DNA of 64,000 nt, from assembly GCA_012295275.1 (NCBI GenBank), contig CM022679.1:17374342-17438341 (forward strand), in the 5' to 3' direction. This stretch comes from Chrysomallon squamiferum. Its lineage: Eukaryota; Mollusca; Gastropoda; Neomphalida; Peltospiridae. This document shows positions 60,383 to 64,000 of the stretch, piece after piece; position 1 is the first letter of the stretch; each line of letters begins with the position of its first letter. Both the position numbers and the translations under genes were made by a program. Below the pieces are notes generated by a model that was not told the origin of the DNA, ran no database searches, and saw only the letters and a program-made list of their open reading frames with translations.

Positions 60383-61348
60383 CGAACATAACAAATTTTA
60401 GTACGATATTACTGCCATCTATTACACTAGCAGTAATTATTGATTCCCATGGCAAAACAGGAAGCTTTCTTTAGGTAATCAGTTTATTTCCAATAAGAAC
60501 AAACATCCTGTTATTAGCGCTGAAACAGGATTCAGCAACTTTGACCTGACAAAATAAGTGTAGCAATTCTGACTACAAAAGTCTTTTGTGAGATTTATGT
60601 TAATCTAATTTGTTAATTTAATTTCTACAGAACAGACATTTGTCCAAAAGATTAATCTTTAAAAAAATATTGCATGATGGTTATTTCTACAAGTACTTAA
60701 GGCGCTTGGGCGTTGTTTTAAAAACCCTGAAGAACTTATAGTATCAGAGAAAACTGTTAACATGACCAATAAATGTACAGCATCTCAGTGGCACTAGCTT
60801 GAAATATAATGACAGGCTTTGAAGCCAGCGCAGCACATGATTTATAAGACGTTATTGTGTGTGGTGTTCTCTCTATATTAATCTGTACATTGTAAGATCC
60901 TTTGTAAGTATTCTCTGAGTGTTGTACATTACGGATGATTCTTAGTATTAAAAAAATTATTTGTAGTATCATTGTTAGTCGTCAGTATCAAAACACGCTG
61001 AGATACCTTTATTAACAAATATACAATTAAACTTTCTTCTACATTAAAAATATTTTAAAAAAATAAAAAAAATAAAAAATAAAAAAATGTTCACTTCTAA
61101 TATTTGTGTGTGTGCGTAAGCGCATGTACCTAGAACTATTTATTATAGAGAAGTTATTCTTGGACAAATTAGAAAAAAATGCTCAGCTTGTTGTAGGAAA
61201 GTTGTGTCCTAATTTTATTGTCTTCTTAATGTAGATTTTGTTAAGTCTCACGATAAAGCAATTTTTTAAAGTTAACCAAGTTTTTGTGAGACATTGCTTC
61301 TAAGACGTACAGTGTCCTGTCCTTTTTTCCTCTTTCAATTTCCACAAT
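58956..61348. other. Non-coding region between satellite arrays
   Basis: No gene is visible. It contains A- and C-runs near 59608-59650, AAAAACC-type low complexity at 59936-59985, (AAT)n at 60330-60381 and an A-rich run at 61048-61086. Nothing else stands out. Confidence 0.75.
60330..60381. repeat. (AAT)n microsatellite
   Basis: A pure trinucleotide run. Confidence 0.97.
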
Positions 61349-62405
61349 ATTGTTGTTCTTCAACCAGTCATTAATTTCTTGACCATTCTTCTTCTTCAAC
61401 CAGAGACTGATTTCTTTAACATTGTTCTTTTTCAACCAGTGTCTGATTTCATTATCATTGTTCTTCTTCAACCAGTGACTGATTTCTTTATCATTGTTCT
61501 TCTACAACCAGTGACTGATTTCTTTATCATTGTTCTTCTTCAACCAGTGACTGATTTTTTTAACATTGTTCTTCTTCAACCAGTGACTGATTTCTTTATC
61601 ATTGTTCTTCTACAACCAGTGACTGATTTCTTTATCATTGTTCTTCTTCAACCAGTGACTGATTTCTTTATCATTGTTCTTCTTCAACCAGTGACTGATT
61701 TCTTTATCATTGTTCTTCTACAACCAGTGACTGATTTCTTTATCATTGTTCTTCTTCAACCAGTGACTGATTTCTTTATCATTGTTCTTCTTCAACCAGT
61801 GACTGATTTCTTTATCATTGTTCTTCTACAACCAGTGACTGATTTCTTTATCATTGTTCTTCTTCAACCAGTGACTGATTTCTTTATCATTGTTCTTCTT
61901 CAACCAGTGACTGATTTCTTTATCATTGTTCTTCTACAACCAGTGACTGATTTCTTTATCATTGTTCTTCAACCAGTGACTGATTTTTTTAACATTGTTC
62001 TTCTTCAACCAGTGACTGATTTCTTTATCATTGTTCTTCTTCAACCAGTGACTGATTTCTTTATCATTGTTCTTCTTCAACCAGTGACTGATTTCTTTAT
62101 CATTGTTCTTCTTCAACCAGTGACTGATTTCTTTATCATTGTTCTTCTACAACCAGTGACTGATTTCTTTATCATTGTTCTTCTTCAACCAGTGACTGAT
62201 TTCTTTATCATTGTTCTTCTTCAACCAGTGACTGATTTCTTTATTATTGTTCTTCTTCAACCAGTGACTGATTTCTTGATAAATGTTTGTCTTCAACCAG
62301 TCACAGATTTCTTGACATCATTCTTCTTCTGCCATTGTATTCTTCTTAAACCATTCACTGATCATGACCATCATTCTTCTTCAATAGTTACTGATTTTTT
62401 TATCG
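61349..62405 (+). repeat. 36-bp minisatellite (AACCAGTGACTGATTTC family), 108-bp higher-order period
   Basis: About 29 tandem copies of a 36-bp unit: CAACCAGTGACTGATTTC followed by TTTATCATTGTTCTTCTT. Marker variant TACAACC replaces TTCAACC at 61503, 61611, 61719, 61827 and 61935, exactly 108 bp apart, and again at 62148, where a 3-bp deletion near 61970 breaks the register. A second variant (TTTAACATTG) recurs 429 bp apart, again 4 x 108 minus 3. Terminal copies at both ends are diverged. The unit is in frame on both strands, so the 363-codon LQPVTDFFIIVL frame is a by-product. The unit is unrelated to the 36-bp satellite upstream. Confidence 0.97.
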
Positions 62406-62998
62406 TTGTTTTTCATCTTGATCTCTTCCTTCATCTTTTTCCATCCACATTACTTTGTCATAAAAATTAAAATGATAATGGGTGACATAATGATTTCCTT
62501 ATTTGTTTGTTTACTACATGTTTATTTTTGTTTAATCTTTTTAGTTTTTTTATTTATTAGCATTGCTATTTATTAATACTACACTTACAAATTTTACTGA
62601 TATTCCAACTGTTTTAAACATTTATGTGGGTAATAATAATAAGTTAAATTACAACGCTCTACTATTTAATTTTTTTTTTTTCTAATTTTCTTCCTTTTCT
62701 TCTTGGACATAATCTAAATTCGGTCTGAAACAATTTTTTAATGGAATTTAAAGTATGCTGATTGTATCCTGTTTGCGGATAGAAGACTTGTAACTGAGGT
62801 ATTAAAAGAAAACACGCTGCATCTTGATGTTTAGTGTTCAGAAGACATTAATGTGTAAATATGTGTGCCCGTATGACTATATGTCACTGTATAAGTAGAT
62901 ATATTTTAGAGTGTCTGAATGTGATAATTGTTTTGTGATTGGACGTTTTAGATACATTATTATAAACTAATAATCGTTATATTTTAAATTATTGTATG

Positions 62999-63045
<47 letters not shown>

Positions 63046-63051
63046 TAATTG

Positions 63052-63108
<57 letters not shown>

Positions 63109-64000
63109 GTCGAAGTTCATAAGAAAAATGGATCAAGGAAAGGTTAATAATCGTTGTTTAAAATTTCAGTAATTAAATATTCATTTCAGAATGAAAAAGA
63201 AAAAAATATTACTGTTTAAAATAATTATCAAACAACCACACATTCAGTATTTTTGTGTCAAGTTTAATTAGCACTGTTTTAAATTAAAATACTTTAATCA
63301 CATGAAGGACAACCGCTAAATTACCTTCTTTCGTTTGAATGTAGCAGCTTAACTGCGCAGTGTGACAGCGGCTTTAATGTAATTACGCAGTATTTGAAAG
63401 GAAAACAAAGATGATTTGAAACTATTTCTGTTACAGAATCTTGGAAGAATATACAAGATAAAAGAATACGAAAAGGTGATCTGAAAATTATAATTATTTT
63501 TAAATATAATGTCATTCTATTATAAAAAAAATTATTTGTTACTCATATGATGAAGGCACATTGCATATTTACTCCTATCTCTGAAACCTGCTGGTTATTA
63601 TTTTTTAATTTATTTACAGTATACATAAATATTTTCTTTCTTTCTTTATTTATTGTTTTGTAGAGTAGTTGTTGTTTTTATTTTACTTTATTGATCGATA
63701 CGAATGATTTACCTTTAAAATGTCTTGAACAGTGTATTACATTAATGAAATCCTGGATCTATCCCATATCGAAAACTATTTTAATTATTCAGTGATTATG
63801 AATTTTTTGTTTTACTTTTCTCATACTAATGTTTATATTATTTAGAAGAGTTAGTAATATACTCTTATATTTTAATCTGTCTCTGTAATAAGTCTCACAC
63901 CTACCCGTGAACTGTGTTTGTTACATTTCTACACTTCTTTCACAGCCTACGGATTAAAAGCACCTGTTTTAATGTGACAGTCCTGTCCACTGAAAATGAA
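62406..64000. other. AT-rich non-coding region
   Basis: No gene is visible. It contains a T-run at 62671-62681, (TA)n at 63002-63043, (TTA)n at 63054-63104 and a CTTT run near 63636-63650. Confidence 0.75.
63002..63104. repeat. (TA)n followed by (TTA)n
   Basis: A 42-bp TA run, a short AAGTAATTGATT spacer, then a 50-bp TTA run. Confidence 0.97.

Noticed and set aside
61379-62470. 363-codon frame of LQPVTDFFIIVL repeats, resembling a repeat protein
   Set aside because: The 36-bp unit is a multiple of 3 and open on both strands, so a long frame is expected by chance. No promoter, splice sites or non-repeat domain accompany it.

Overview
This is animal nuclear DNA. It is AT-rich, dense in microsatellites, and carries one recognisable protein gene split by a very long GT-AG intron. 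The (CT)n, (CA)n, (AAT)n and (TA)n tracts, the long low-complexity intron and the type of sulfotransferase suggest an invertebrate, plausibly a mollusc. The species is an inference; no sequence match could be run.

The gene is a heparan sulfate glucosamine 3-O-sulfotransferase of the 3-OST-2/3/4/6 (HS3ST-B) subgroup on the + strand. Coding exon 1 (4238-4866) and coding exon 2 (29300-29918) join in phase 2 to give an intact 415-residue type II Golgi membrane enzyme. An overlapping upstream ORF with a strong start context lies in the 5' leader, and a likely poly(A) signal lies at 30255. No other convincing protein-coding gene was found. The many other open frames are microsatellite or minisatellite translations, or short unrecognised frames.

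Region by region: 1-3930 is upstream non-coding DNA with low-complexity tracts. 3850-4237 is the probable promoter and leader. 4867-29299 is the 24.4-kb intron. It holds a decayed minisatellite (6590-7460), an inverted pair of a roughly 380-bp dispersed repeat ending in (AAT)n (8185-8563 and 20484-20867), an exon-like segment with good splice signals (21371-21508), a 43-bp purine-rich minisatellite with a 121-bp higher-order repeat (23101-24833), and a hairpin of about 43-bp arms (26849-26960). 30262-47640 is intergenic DNA with microsatellites, a palindrome at 33488-33581 and a few GC-richer islands. 47640-58955 is an 11-kb satellite complex of related 36-bp and 41-bp units that alternate in blocks, contain 0.4-1-kb internal duplications and reverse orientation at about 48255. 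61349-62405 is a separate 36-bp minisatellite with an exact 108-bp trimeric higher-order period. The remainder to 64000 is ordinary AT-rich sequence.

The main interest is in repeat architecture: nested higher-order periods, an orientation switch with strand-composition reversal, and inverted and direct repeat pairs around the gene. No new biochemical system can be supported.
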